A stretch of DNA of 64,000 bases from Mucilaginibacter sp. SMC90 (GCF_022811725.1 NZ_CP094527.1:806001-870000); one strand, 5' to 3'; numbered from the stretch's first letter, positions 7,585-16,692 are shown. Numbers and translations are program-made. The notes: generated by a model from the sequence alone, not told the origin.

Positions 7585-8448
7585 ATGAAAAAAGCATTCC
7601 AGGCTTTTGTTTTAACATTAGCTGCACAATTTTTGGCAGCTAATCATTCATCCGCTCAAAACGCAAAAAATATCCTTCAAGGGCCGCCTGTTAATATTAC
7701 TGTTGATGGCGACCTGAAAGAGTGGGGCGATAGCCTGCGTTACTATAACGAAGAAAAGCGGCTGAACTATGCATTGGCCAACGATAAAGATTATCTGTAT
7801 GCTGCTATCCGGGTTAGTGACAGGCTTGATAAAATCAAAGTACTGAACGCTGGCATTACACTAAGCATTGATCCTAAAGGAAAAAAGAAAGATAGTTTTA
7901 TGTTAACCTTTCCGTTGGCGGCCCCGGGCGATAAGCCGGATTTTGCAAAGCCAAAAGATGATAATGGCGAAATCACCCAGGCAGATCGTGATGAGCTGAT
8001 GCGCGAGCGTATAACCAAGCTGCGATATATTAAGGTTGTTGGGTTTAAGGACATTGAAGATGAGATGATCACTACATCAAATACATACGGCGTTAAAACA
8101 GCTATAAATTATGATGCCAATGGCGATCTGGTTTATGAAGCCGCGATACCGTTAAGTTTTTTTCATGCAGGTAATGACACCTTTAGGAGCGAATGGTCCT
8201 TTAACTTTAAGATCAATGGCTTTCAGCGTCCAACCGGCGGTGGTGCAGAGGGGGGCCAGGAGGGCGGAGGCTTTGGAGGCGGTGGCGGCCGCGGTGGAAG
8301 AGGTGGTGGTATGGGCGGTGGCCGGGGCGGAAGAGGCGGCGGTCGTGGAGGCATGGGCGGCGGTGCAGGACGCGGTGCCGCTGGTGGTTCGGGCGAAATG
8401 TCAAAATCAGTTGATTTTTGGGAGAAATATTATTTGAGCAGCAAATAA
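7585..8448 (+). CDS. Secreted CBM9-like protein with Gly/Arg-rich (RGG) tail
   Basis: The start at 7585 gives a clean signal peptide (MKKAFQAFVLTLAAQFLAANHSSAQ), giving 287 residues. Residues 35-100 look like a family 9 carbohydrate-binding-type beta domain: VDGDLKEWGD followed by YALANDKDYLYAAIRVSD. From about residue 212 to 270 the protein is almost pure glycine and arginine, with many GRGG and GGMGG repeats, then a normal C-terminus (SVDFWEKYY). CBM9-like domains bind sugars; what this protein binds is not evident. The RGG-type tail in an exported bacterial protein is unusual. The GC-rich repeat also produces long open shadows in other frames that should be ignored. It ends at a bidirectional terminator. 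Confidence 0.8.
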   Translation: MKKAFQAFVLTLAAQFLAANHSSAQNAKNILQGPPVNITVDGDLKEWGDSLRYYNEEKRLNYALANDKDYLYAAIRVSDRLDKIKVLNAGITLSIDPKGKKKDSFMLTFPLAAPGDKPDFAKPKDDNGEITQADRDELMRERITKLRYIKVVGFKDIEDEMITTSNTYGVKTAINYDANGDLVYEAAIPLSFFHAGNDTFRSEWSFNFKINGFQRPTGGGAEGGQEGGGFGGGGGRGGRGGGMGGGRGGRGGGRGGMGGGAGRGAAGGSGEMSKSVDFWEKYYLSSK

Positions 8449-8461
8449 GTTTGTTTCAAAC

Positions 8462-8516
8462 TATAAAGTCCGAAAGATTTAAATAACATTAATGCTTAAA
8501 TCTTTCGGACTTTATA
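8462..8516. terminator. Bidirectional hairpin terminator
   Basis: A perfect 21-bp inverted repeat (8462-8482 and 8496-8516) between two convergent genes; A/T-rich flanks on both sides suit termination in both directions. Confidence 0.85.
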
Positions 8517-8542
8517 ATTTCGCGCTTACGGCTTTCCGCGCC

Positions 8543-11260
8543 TTATTCTACCTTATACCTGTAAACCTGCCTGCCCAAATTGCCATCAACATCAATGCCT
8601 TCAATAATTACACGGTATACGCCTTTAGCATCGGCATTAAAAAAGCTCATTGATGTATTGCCATCCTTATCTGTTAACAAGCCGGGTGCCCAGTAAATGG
8701 TGCTTCGAAGGTCCTGCATTTGGGTATTAGTTTTAGGATCATCATATTTAGGCGAATAAAACTCCCGCGCTTTATAATACCCTTTAGGCGCATAAGTGAC
8801 AATGCCCGGCGCATATTTGTTATAAACTGTTTCTCCTCCGCGTTTGGTAGTGATCACTAAAACGCCACCTGAGCCTCTTGACCCATAAATTGCTGTGTTG
8901 CCTATGGTTCTTAATACCTCAACAGTAGCTACATCACTCGGAGTAAGGTTGTCCAGAAAATCAGAGTCAACATAAGTGCCGTCCAGAATGATTTGCATGG
9001 GGGTTCTTGGACTGCGGTTTGAATAGGGGACCCCATTCCTGAACGTTACAAAATTAAGCCGGCCCTGCAATACCTGTGAAAGCAAGCCGCCTCCATACAT
9101 CAAGTCTTTACTGGTAAGTGTTTGATCTGCATTGCCCGCTCCGTTTAGGTTAGCTGAATTTTTAAAAGGGTTGTCCCGTTTCTCGCGGATCACTACTTCT
9201 TTCAATACAATGGTATGATTGCCTATGCCGTACTTTACCTGCTCATCATATAGTTTTTTACTATTTAAAAGATAGGCCGATGCACCATCGTTGATGTTAA
9301 CCTGTATATCGGGTGCATTTTTATTAGGACCTACGGGCTGTGGGGTTACATTGTCCAGCGTAATGTCGAGATTTTTACGGTCTTTGGCTGTACGGGCCTG
9401 GATCACAAATTTGACGCTGTCCCTAAACACAAGGTCTTTAAAAGTGAACTTACCTTCAGCATCTGCAACAGTATCAATAATAAAAGTTCCACCCGATGTT
9501 GAAAACAGGGTAACCCTGCCATTAGCTACCGGTTTGCCGCCAAATGTTTTGAGGTGCCCGGTTACTTCTAATGTTTTTTCTGGCTTGAAAACTATCGGTG
9601 TGAATTTATCAGCCAGCAGTTGTTTCCATTCAAAACGATGATATCCCTGGGTAAGCATCAATACATCAAGATTGGCTTTGGTTTCGGTATTGATATTTGT
9701 AAAATAATAGTTGGGCTTTTCGATATATCCTTTAAGGTCTGAAGTAAGCAGCAATGTTGAGAATATCGAACTTTCATTTATCTCGTTGGTAGTAACTTTT
9801 GACTCATCAATAACCGATGCCGAAAAGCTGCCCACAATAGGTTTATCTTCGCTGTTTTTAGCATTGAGGTTGATGGTTACTTTTTCGCGCGGTTTATAGC
9901 TTTGTTTTTCTGTTGTTACAGCAAGCTTAAGCTGGTCCGGATTTTGAACAAAAATGAGGCGCTCGTTCAAAGGCTCGCCAGTTGCCGAAAAAAGGGTAAA
10001 CTGTACTATGCCCGACGGGAATTTATTTTTAGGTATGGCGGCCGAAAAAGACGTTGCCCCGTCCTTGCTTTTACCTGCATAGCAAAGTTCGCCGCCTGAT
10101 TGTGCTATGAGTGTTAAACCCGATAATGAAGCAGCGCCGTTACCAGTATTTTTGCCGGGGATAATTGATACAAATACCTTATCATCACGCATGCTGTTAA
10201 CGCTTAATAAAAAACCATTATCAACTGCTTTGGGTAAGTCAAAAATGCCTTCAGAGCCATCGGCATAACTAATATGTGCCTTGTAGGTTTTACCGCTTTC
10301 GGGTTCAAAGGCTACGATACCCATGCCAAAATGACTTTCGCCTAATTGAGTGATCTGGTTATTTTGATCATCGGTGATAAATCCCTTTATGTCGGCCCCC
10401 AGCCCATCAGCACCAACAGCTTTAAAGGCTACTTTTTCAAAAACGCCATTAATTAAATTACCGCTTTCGGGGAAAAACTGAACATCTACCTTGCTTGATA
10501 TTGTTTTTATAGGTACGGCCTTAGCAACAGTATGTTTGTCATCAAGCTTAACCTCGGTATTAATATGCCCTGTGGTGATGGAAGCCTGCAGGCCGTTAAT
10601 AAAAGTGGCCGTAAGGTTACCTTTATCATCTGTAACGCCTTTTCCTCTTGATACAGATTTTCCGTTTAGCTCAACTTCATAGCTTACGGGTTTGTTAACG
10701 TAAGCCACGCCATTGAGATCGGTATAGGTAATAATGGCAGTTACTTTTTGCTTGCCATTTAATGTACTGTAAGTATAGGCTGTTTTGGTGAATACTTTGT
10801 TACTGATTCCATTTACCACGGTAATAGTTTTATCGAAGAAATAAGCCTCTCCTTCGTTACGCATCCAGTTGGTATAAGCACGGATCCGGTAGTTTCCTTC
10901 GGCCATGCTATCGGCCAGTGCAAAATCACCTGCGGCCAGGCCGGCTGTTAAAGGGAGTTTTAGACTGCGTTTTACCGAGTCGTTATCGTCAATAAGGTCA
11001 ACATTAAGCGTTTCGCTGTAAGCCGAAAGTTTATGTTCACTACCGATAGTGACATATGCTTTAAACCAGATATCCTCGCCAATGGCATAAGAGGGTTTAT
11101 CAAAATGAAGATAAACTTTTTCCTGCGGATGGTCGGTACGCCATTTATCAAGTTGCGCAATGATTTTTGTTACCAGTTCATCATCGGGTTTTACAAAAGC
11201 TAAAATAGCACCAATAATAAAGGTGATAAAGATCCCAACCGATAGGCGTTTGAAGTTCAT
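8543..11260 (-). CDS. MG2/carboxypeptidase-regulatory/TonB-plug protein without barrel
   Basis: The start at 11260 gives 905 residues beginning MNFKRLSVGIFITFIIGAIL, a signal or anchor segment. The N-terminal region (WRTDHPQEKVYLHFDKPSYAIGEDIWFKAYV) is an MG2-type alpha-2-macroglobulin-like domain. Several Ig-like/carboxypeptidase-regulatory repeats follow (for example GKPVANGRVTLFSTSGG). Around residues 715-805 is a TonB plug domain ending IYGSRGSGGVLVITTKRG. No 22-strand barrel follows, only about 90 residues. Such proteins recur in Bacteroidota and are probably outer-membrane or periplasmic; function is not established. No partner receptor is adjacent. Family call firm, role open. Confidence 0.82.
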   Translation of the reverse strand: MNFKRLSVGIFITFIIGAILAFVKPDDELVTKIIAQLDKWRTDHPQEKVYLHFDKPSYAIGEDIWFKAYVTIGSEHKLSAYSETLNVDLIDDNDSVKRSLKLPLTAGLAAGDFALADSMAEGNYRIRAYTNWMRNEGEAYFFDKTITVVNGISNKVFTKTAYTYSTLNGKQKVTAIITYTDLNGVAYVNKPVSYEVELNGKSVSRGKGVTDDKGNLTATFINGLQASITTGHINTEVKLDDKHTVAKAVPIKTISSKVDVQFFPESGNLINGVFEKVAFKAVGADGLGADIKGFITDDQNNQITQLGESHFGMGIVAFEPESGKTYKAHISYADGSEGIFDLPKAVDNGFLLSVNSMRDDKVFVSIIPGKNTGNGAASLSGLTLIAQSGGELCYAGKSKDGATSFSAAIPKNKFPSGIVQFTLFSATGEPLNERLIFVQNPDQLKLAVTTEKQSYKPREKVTINLNAKNSEDKPIVGSFSASVIDESKVTTNEINESSIFSTLLLTSDLKGYIEKPNYYFTNINTETKANLDVLMLTQGYHRFEWKQLLADKFTPIVFKPEKTLEVTGHLKTFGGKPVANGRVTLFSTSGGTFIIDTVADAEGKFTFKDLVFRDSVKFVIQARTAKDRKNLDITLDNVTPQPVGPNKNAPDIQVNINDGASAYLLNSKKLYDEQVKYGIGNHTIVLKEVVIREKRDNPFKNSANLNGAGNADQTLTSKDLMYGGGLLSQVLQGRLNFVTFRNGVPYSNRSPRTPMQIILDGTYVDSDFLDNLTPSDVATVEVLRTIGNTAIYGSRGSGGVLVITTKRGGETVYNKYAPGIVTYAPKGYYKAREFYSPKYDDPKTNTQMQDLRSTIYWAPGLLTDKDGNTSMSFFNADAKGVYRVIIEGIDVDGNLGRQVYRYKVE

Positions 11261-11326
11261 AGAAAGAAAATCTTGAACTACCAAGGTACGTAAAAAAGTA
11301 TTTACGCTTTTATAACAAGTGTATTA

Positions 11327-11457
11327 CTAAGTTCTAAGTCTGAAGTCGTGAGTTTTAAGTCTGAAGTCGAAAGTCTCAGGTACTAAGTCTGGAGTTGAAG
11401 TTCGATTTTCTACAATTAAAACGTAATACTTAAGACTTTCGACTTAGAACTTAGTCC
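11327..11457. repeat. Word-repeat hairpin (CTAAGTCTGAAGTC type)
   Basis: The left arm repeats variants of CTAAGTCTGAAGTC about seven times (11327-11400). The right arm (11424-11457) reads ACTTAAGACTTTCGACTTAG, the complementary words, giving an imperfect long hairpin. It lies between the dcd stop and the start of the MG2/plug gene. Confidence 0.75.
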
Positions 11458-11464
11458 TTAAAAA

Positions 11465-12001
11465 CTACCATTTATTTTTCCACATCATACTCTCAACCGG
11501 ACGTGTAGTTGGGTTGTTGTATTTAGCGTTTGCCTTACTGTTGTATAATGTTTCAATATCCCCTTCAACCACAAAATAAATAAGCTGGCCAATAGGCATG
11601 CCGGGATAAATACGTACCGGCTGGGCACATGAAATTTCAAGGGTCCAGGTATTGCAAAAACCAACATCCCCTTTACCTGCCGTTGCATGAATATCAATGC
11701 CTAAACGCCCGGTGCTTGACTTGCCTTCTAAAAACGGTACATGGCGATGGGTTTCGGTATATTCCATAGTTACGCCCAGGTATAGTGTATTGGGTTGCAG
11801 CACAAAGCCATCTTTCGGAATTTCAAAGCCATCAATCTCATTATGGACCTTAGCATCAAGAACACGGTTGCGGTAAGTAGCCAGGTATTTGCCCAAATGC
11901 ACATCGTACGAGTTGGTACCCAGATATTCGCGGTTAAAAGGTTCAATAATTATATGGCCTTGTTCAATTTCTTCGAGGATGCGCTTGTCAGATAGTATCA
12001 T
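11465..12001 (-). CDS. dcd: dCTP deaminase
   Basis: A 178-residue dCTP deaminase of the trimeric dUTPase-fold family, converting dCTP to dUTP in pyrimidine deoxynucleotide supply. The signature EGKSSTGRLGIDIHATAG (residues 92-109) contains the conserved serine/arginine nucleotide-binding residues, and the catalytic glutamate is expected in TWTLEISC (Glu122). The C-terminal MPIGQLIYF is typical. It stands alone on its strand, divergent from the phosphopantetheinyl transferase gene. Confidence 0.94.
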   Translation of the reverse strand: MILSDKRILEEIEQGHIIIEPFNREYLGTNSYDVHLGKYLATYRNRVLDAKVHNEIDGFEIPKDGFVLQPNTLYLGVTMEYTETHRHVPFLEGKSSTGRLGIDIHATAGKGDVGFCNTWTLEISCAQPVRIYPGMPIGQLIYFVVEGDIETLYNSKANAKYNNPTTRPVESMMWKNKW

Positions 12002-12172
12002 ACGGGCAGGTTGTTGCTGGCGCTAAATTATGAAAATTAGCCCAATTGCGGCCTGCTTTTATGAACAATATCGCTCTGTAAAATACGTTCAGTTAACGCG
12101 GAAACAGTTACTAAACCTAATATAATTCAGCTGATTATGAATATGTAAATACGCTTATACAATTTAATTTTT

Positions 12173-12200
12173 TTTGACATATGTTTGCAACCTATTTTGC
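12173..12200 (+). promoter_or_regulatory. Candidate promoter for the PPTase-lipB operon
   Basis: TTTG at 12173-12176 and TATTTTGC at 12193-12200 resemble the Bacteroidota -33/-7 pair, with a 16-nt spacer and the ATG 13 nt downstream of the -7. Confidence 0.35.
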
Positions 12201-12212
12201 AATTTTACTCTT

Positions 12213-12857
12213 ATGGCAATAGCATACAGGCAGCGTATAGATGATGATACCGAGTTTGCACTCTGGCGTATTGAAGAGGAGGCTACAGACCTGTATAGCC
12301 AGTTACAACTTGATCAGCAGGAAAAGGATTTTGTAGAAAGCCTGAGCAATGGCAAACGCCATTTGCATTGGTTGGGTACACGGGTGCTGCTACGCAAAAT
12401 GCTCCATACCGATGAGTATATTGACTGCAAAGTTGATGAACATGGTAAACCTTACCTGGTAAACCTGCCTTACCATATCTCTTTAAGCCATTCATTTGAT
12501 TACGCGGCCGTAATGATCAGCAAAACGCATAAGGTTGGGATAGATATTGAACAGATTAAGCAAAAGGTTGAGCGGATTGCCAACAAATTTATGCGTAAAG
12601 AAGAATTAGCATTTATAAACGGCCCGCAAAAGATCGAGCAGTTATACGTTTGCTGGTGTGCCAAAGAAGCTGTTTACAAATGTAATGGGCAAAAGGAGGT
12701 TTCATTTGCGGATAATATTTTTTTGGAACCTTTTCAATTTGAGCACCACGGCGTAGTGGATGCACAATTGCATAAAAAAAATAATATTACTGATTACACT
12801 GTAGGCTATATGCAGTATGAAGACTATATGATAGGCTACGTAAAGGGCGAACAATGA
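12213..12857 (+). CDS. 4'-phosphopantetheinyl transferase
   Basis: The ATG at 12213 gives 214 residues of an Sfp-type phosphopantetheinyl transferase, which moves phosphopantetheine from CoA to carrier proteins. The two Mg/CoA motifs are visible: VGIDIE (residues 108-113) and WCAKEAVYK (148-156). HISLSHS (about 88-94) is the CoA-binding segment. The gene overlaps lipB by ATGA, so the two are translationally coupled. This pairing is sensible because lipoyl synthesis takes octanoate from holo-ACP. Whether this is the sole ACP-activating enzyme of the cell cannot be told here. Confidence 0.9.
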   Translation: MAIAYRQRIDDDTEFALWRIEEEATDLYSQLQLDQQEKDFVESLSNGKRHLHWLGTRVLLRKMLHTDEYIDCKVDEHGKPYLVNLPYHISLSHSFDYAAVMISKTHKVGIDIEQIKQKVERIANKFMRKEELAFINGPQKIEQLYVCWCAKEAVYKCNGQKEVSFADNIFLEPFQFEHHGVVDAQLHKKNNITDYTVGYMQYEDYMIGYVKGEQ

Positions 12858-13609
12858 AAAACAAAAAAGTATTTTTTCAGGATTGGGGCCTGATCGATTA
12901 CCAGCAAGCCTGGGATAAGCAGGAAACTATTTTCAGCGAAACGGTTAAAACCAAAATAGAAAACCGCAACCGTGAAACGGCTTATGAAGCGGCAGCGAAA
13001 AGCGCCGGGACCACCATTGCTTACGATACCATTGAAGCCGACGAAACTTTTAACTACCTGGTATTTTGCGAACATCCGCACGTATACACCCTTGGTAAAA
13101 GCGGTAAACCCGAACACTTATTATTGGATGAGGAAGGCCTTAAAGAAAAGGAGGCTGTTTATTATCCTATAAACAGGGGCGGGGATATTACTTATCATGG
13201 GCCAGGGCAGATCGTATCATACCCAATCCTCGACCTGGATAATTTTTTTACCGATATACACCTGTACCTGCGTACACTGGAAGAGGCGGTGATCCTTACC
13301 CTGGCTGATTTTGGGCTGAAAGCCGGCCGTTATGAAGGTTATACCGGTGTTTGGTTTGATGCCGATAATGAAAAAGCCCGTAAAATATGCGCTATGGGCG
13401 TACGTTGCAGCCGCTGGGTAACCATGCACGGGCTGGCGCTTAACGTAAATACCGACCTTAGTTATTTTAAAAACATAGTGCCCTGTGGTATTGATGATAA
13501 AGCTGTTACTTCCATGCAGCAGGAGCTTGGCCGGCAGGTTGATATTAATGAAGTTAAAAAAATCCTTAAACACCATATTTCCGTACTTTTTGGTATGGAG
13601 ATATTATAA
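12854..13609 (+). CDS. lipB: Lipoyl(octanoyl) transferase LipB
   Basis: A 251-residue octanoyltransferase that moves octanoyl from ACP to the lipoyl domains of 2-oxoacid dehydrogenases and GcvH. The RGGDITYHGPGQ motif (residues 108-119), catalytic Lys177 in RKICAMGV and the acyl-thioester cysteine Cys211 in VPCGID are all present. A segment of about 30 residues (roughly 28-60) is longer than in the enterobacterial enzyme. It overlaps the upstream transferase by 4 nt and the downstream SGNH lipoprotein by 1 nt (TAATG), so the three form one tightly coupled operon. Confidence 0.95.
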   Translation: MKNKKVFFQDWGLIDYQQAWDKQETIFSETVKTKIENRNRETAYEAAAKSAGTTIAYDTIEADETFNYLVFCEHPHVYTLGKSGKPEHLLLDEEGLKEKEAVYYPINRGGDITYHGPGQIVSYPILDLDNFFTDIHLYLRTLEEAVILTLADFGLKAGRYEGYTGVWFDADNEKARKICAMGVRCSRWVTMHGLALNVNTDLSYFKNIVPCGIDDKAVTSMQQELGRQVDINEVKKILKHHISVLFGMEIL

Positions 13610-14328
13610 TGAAGGGAGTATTTTTAAGTTTACTAACAGCAGTTGCGCTATCGGCCTGTGCCGGCAAAAACACACCGGCACCGGTAAGTTATAACCCTCC
13701 GCCAAAACCAGTTACAGTGATACAGGATACCTTAACATACCTCGCCCTCGGCGATTCATATACCATTGGCCAGTCTGTACCTCCGGAGCAGGCATTCCCC
13801 AACCAACTGGCTAACCAGTTAAGTGGTTTTAAAATAAATGCGCCAACCATCATCGCCCGCACCGGCTGGACAACCGATCAGCTGATTGAGGCTATTGATA
13901 AAAGTGATATCAAAAACAATACTTATGATATGGTGACCCTGTTGATAGGTGTTAATGATCAATACGGGGGACTGAGCCAGGAAAATTACCGTATTAAGTT
14001 TGAACAGGTTTTAAATACAGCCATCAAATTTGCAGGCGGCATCCCTGAGCATGTGTTTGTATTGTCGATACCTGATTATGGCGTTACTCCTTTTGCTCAT
14101 GGTAATGATGCTGTAATAGGGCCTGAGATAGATCAGTTTAATGATATTAACCGTAAAATAAGTGCCAGCGCTAAAGTTAATTATGTTGAAATTACGGTCA
14201 TCTCCAAATTGGCGGCAAATGACCTTACATTACTGGCAAGTGATGGTTTGCATCCGTCAGGTAAAATGTATGGAATGTGGGTTGATAAATTGAAAGCAGA
14301 TGTAGGCGCTGTTTTTGCTAAGAAATAA
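13609..14328 (+). CDS. SGNH-hydrolase lipoprotein
   Basis: A 239-residue exported esterase. MKGVFLSLLTAVALSAC is a lipoprotein signal peptide with Cys17 as anchor. Block I GDSYTIG (about residues 47-53), block III GVND (about 121-124) and block V SDGLHPSG with the catalytic histidine define the SGNH/GDSL family. Substrate unknown; the family cleaves acyl or acetyl esters on lipids and polysaccharides. Translation is coupled to lipB by TAATG. Confidence 0.9.
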   Translation: MKGVFLSLLTAVALSACAGKNTPAPVSYNPPPKPVTVIQDTLTYLALGDSYTIGQSVPPEQAFPNQLANQLSGFKINAPTIIARTGWTTDQLIEAIDKSDIKNNTYDMVTLLIGVNDQYGGLSQENYRIKFEQVLNTAIKFAGGIPEHVFVLSIPDYGVTPFAHGNDAVIGPEIDQFNDINRKISASAKVNYVEITVISKLAANDLTLLASDGLHPSGKMYGMWVDKLKADVGAVFAKK

Positions 14329-14354
14329 ATTGAAAATGCGATTTGTTTTTTGAT

Positions 14355-14385
14355 GACAATTGTCGTAAATTTATAGTCAATTTAC
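14355..14385. promoter_or_regulatory. Candidate operator of the RES-Xre toxin-antitoxin operon
   Basis: A perfect palindrome GACAATTGTC (14355-14364) is followed at once by an inverted repeat GTAAATT-N7-AATTTAC (14365-14371, 14379-14385), ending 10 nt before the antitoxin ATG. Antitoxins of this class repress their own promoter, so this is the likely binding site. Confidence 0.5.
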
Positions 14386-14395
14386 AAATGATGCT

Positions 14396-14803
14396 ATGAG
14401 CAATCCAAAGCCCTATAAATTTCTTGATGACGATGACGTTAATTTAACCTTTATGGTAAGGGAAGGGATTTCATTTCCTTATCTTACTAAATTATCAAAT
14501 CATATTCATTTTAATATAGACGACTGGGCTTCATACCTTCATCTTTCCGAGCGGACTATTCAACGTTATAAGAAGGAAAATAAAACTTTTGATCCCATCT
14601 ATTCTGAAAAGATAGTAATGATTGAGTTGCTTTATAAGAAGGGTATCGAAGTTTTTGGTGACGAAAATAAATTTTATGCCTGGATGGATTATAAAAGTAT
14701 TCCCCTGGGTGGAGTAAAGCCTAAAGAGCTTTTGGATACAGCTTTTGGTATCAATATGATCCGCGATGAACTTGGGCGGATTGAACACGGTATACTTGCA
14801 TGA
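14396..14803 (+). CDS. Xre/MbcA/ParS-type antitoxin
   Basis: A 135-residue antitoxin of the Xre-RES (MbcTA/ParST) type. An HTH segment (WASYLHLSERTIQRYKK, about residues 43-59) is followed by the C-terminal toxin-binding MbcA/ParS domain: GIEVFGDENKFYAWM, then IPLGGVKPKELLDTAFG. It should bind the operator just upstream and neutralise the RES toxin. Its stop overlaps the toxin start (ATGA), as is usual for these pairs. Confidence 0.9.
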   Translation: MSNPKPYKFLDDDDVNLTFMVREGISFPYLTKLSNHIHFNIDDWASYLHLSERTIQRYKKENKTFDPIYSEKIVMIELLYKKGIEVFGDENKFYAWMDYKSIPLGGVKPKELLDTAFGINMIRDELGRIEHGILA

Positions 14804-15261
14804 TCGTTTATCGCTTAAGTAAACAAGCTTACATTAAAGACTTAAGCGGCAGAGGTGCCGAACTAAACGGCGGCCGATGGAACAGTAAAGGAACCGCTGT
14901 AGTTTACACTTCTTCATCACGTGCATTGGCTGTACTTGAAGTTGCCGTACATACACCGCTTGGGTTTATCCCTTCTGATTATTTTATGGCAACGATTGAG
15001 CTGCCCAACGATTCAGCGATTTTTAAGCTGGAAGTTGATCAACTCCCCGAAAAATGGAACAGTAACCCGCTGATAAAAGCAACACAACAAATAGGGGACA
15101 GCTTTGTAAAAGCCAGTAAATATTTGGCCCTGCAAGTACCATCGGCAACTGTTGCCGGCGATTTCAATTATCTGTTAAATCCTTTGCATCCCGATTTTAA
15201 ATCAGTAAAAATTATAACTGCCGATTTTTTTGAATTTGATTCAAGATTGTTTAAAAAGTAA
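14800..15261 (+). CDS. RES-domain toxin
   Basis: A 153-residue RES-domain protein named for its conserved Arg, Glu and Ser: Arg26 in NGGRWNSKG, Glu47 in AVLEVAVH and Ser115 in VPSAT. NPLHPDF near residues 127-133 is also typical. Characterised members (MbcT, Res) consume NAD+ by phosphorolysis or hydrolysis, ParT by ADP-ribosylation of a target; which of these this one does is not readable. All three signature residues are intact, so it is probably functional. Cotranscribed with the upstream antitoxin. Confidence 0.92.
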   Translation: MIVYRLSKQAYIKDLSGRGAELNGGRWNSKGTAVVYTSSSRALAVLEVAVHTPLGFIPSDYFMATIELPNDSAIFKLEVDQLPEKWNSNPLIKATQQIGDSFVKASKYLALQVPSATVAGDFNYLLNPLHPDFKSVKIITADFFEFDSRLFKK

Positions 15262-15264
15262 CAA

Positions 15265-16692
15265 TTAACACTCCGGCAAACTGATTGGGATATTGATCGC
15301 TAACCCGCCGTCGCTTGTTTCCTTATATTTTGAATTCATATCCAATGCGGTTTGCCACATGGTTTTTACCACTGCATCAAGGCTTACTTTGGCTTTTTCC
15401 GGGTTGCTTTGCAGTGCAAGCTGTGATGCTGTTATTGCTTTAATAGCTCCCATGGTATTACGCTCAATGCAGGGTACCTGTACCAACCCGCCAATAGGAT
15501 CGCAGGTAAGGCCGAGGTGATGTTCCATGGCTATTTCGGCGGCCATGAGTACCTGGCGCTGTGTGCCGCCCATACATTCTGTTAAAGCTGCTGCAGCCAT
15601 GGCTGATGATACACCAATTTCAGCCTGGCAGCCGCCCATCGCTGCCGATATGGTAGCACCTTTTTTAAAGATACTTCCAATCTCGCTTGCGGTAAATAAA
15701 AAGTTGATGATCTTTTGCTCGGTATTACCCTCGCAAAAAGCAATGTAATATTGTAACACGGCCGGGATGACACCCGCTGCTCCATTGGTTGGCGCGGTAA
15801 CTACACGGCCAAACGAAGCGTTTTCTTCATTAACAGCTAACGCAAAACAACTTACCCAATCTAAAGTGTTTTTAAAGCTATCGCCCGTATTCCTGATGGC
15901 AACAATCCATTCGTCGTAATTACTGTATTTATTATTGCCGATAAGCTTAGCGTTTAATTTAGCTGCGCGCCTTGCCACATTTAACCCGCCGGGTAATTGA
16001 CCGGTTGTATGGCAGCCCCTGTAAATACACTCCTTTAACGCTTTGAAAATATTTAACGCACCTGCGCGGGTTTCCTGCTCACTGCGCCAGGCCAGCTCGT
16101 TTTCGGCAACAACTTCCGAGATTCGGAGGCCCGTTTTGATGCACCAGTGCAGCAGGTCGGAGGCTGTATCGATAGGGAATGGCAGGTCTACTTCGGCTTT
16201 CGATTGGCCCGAATCGCCTTCTTTAACCACAAATCCACCGCCTATAGAGTAGTAGGTTTCTGATATAGCTTTACCGGTATTTAAAAACGCCTGGAAGGTT
16301 ACGGCATTTGGATGGTAAGGCAAACTTTCATTAAACAGAAACATTAAATCTTCTTCGGCATAAAAACTTACCGGTAGCACACCACCTAATATCAACTGGT
16401 GCGAACTTTTGATGTGCGCAATTTTGGGCGTTACCTGATCAACCTCAAAAGTAACAGGGTCATCTCCGCTCAGGCCAAGCAGTATGGCTATATCGGTGCC
16501 GTGCCCAACCCCCGTTTTGGCTAATGAACCGTATAATAATATCTTAACTTGCTGCACAAGAGGTAAGACCCCCAATTGCTCAAGCGACTGTACAAATTGT
16601 TGCGCGGCACGCCACGGGCCAAGCGTATGTGAGCTTGACGGGCCTATGCCTATCTTAAACATATCAAAAACCGAAATCTGTTCTCTTTGCAT
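15265..16692 (-). CDS. sdaA: L-serine ammonia-lyase, single-chain iron-sulfur type
   Basis: A 475-residue fused alpha-beta L-serine dehydratase converting serine to pyruvate and ammonia. The N-terminal beta region begins [20 protein letters not shown], the C-terminal alpha region carries the cysteines expected to hold the catalytic 4Fe-4S cluster ([23 protein letters not shown]). The ATG at 16692 is preferred to an in-frame TTG at 16701. Together with the serB fusion the window has both ends of serine metabolism. The 3' end lies 3 nt from the convergent RES toxin stop. Confidence 0.95.
   Translation of the reverse strand: MQREQISVFDMFKIGIGPSSSHTLGPWRAAQQFVQSLEQLGVLPLVQQVKILLYGSLAKTGVGHGTDIAILLGLSGDDPVTFEVDQVTPKIAHIKSSHQLILGGVLPVSFYAEEDLMFLFNESLPYHPNAVTFQAFLNTGKAISETYYSIGGGFVVKEGDSGQSKAEVDLPFPIDTASDLLHWCIKTGLRISEVVAENELAWRSEQETRAGALNIFKALKECIYRGCHTTGQLPGGLNVARRAAKLNAKLIGNNKYSNYDEWIVAIRNTGDSFKNTLDWVSCFALAVNEENASFGRVVTAPTNGAAGVIPAVLQYYIAFCEGNTEQKIINFLFTASEIGSIFKKGATISAAMGGCQAEIGVSSAMAAAALTECMGGTQRQVLMAAEIAMEHHLGLTCDPIGGLVQVPCIERNTMGAIKAITASQLALQSNPEKAKVSLDAVVKTMWQTALDMNSKYKETSDGGLAINIPISLPEC

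Noticed and set aside
8230..8400. Possible CRISPR-like short repeats
   Set aside because: The periodicity is that of glycine codons with no unique spacers. No cas gene is in the window.
8213..8437. Long open frames on both strands across the Gly/Arg-rich stretch
   Set aside because: They are shadows of GC-rich GGN/CGN codon repeats. The secreted protein frame has a signal peptide and a coherent C-terminus.
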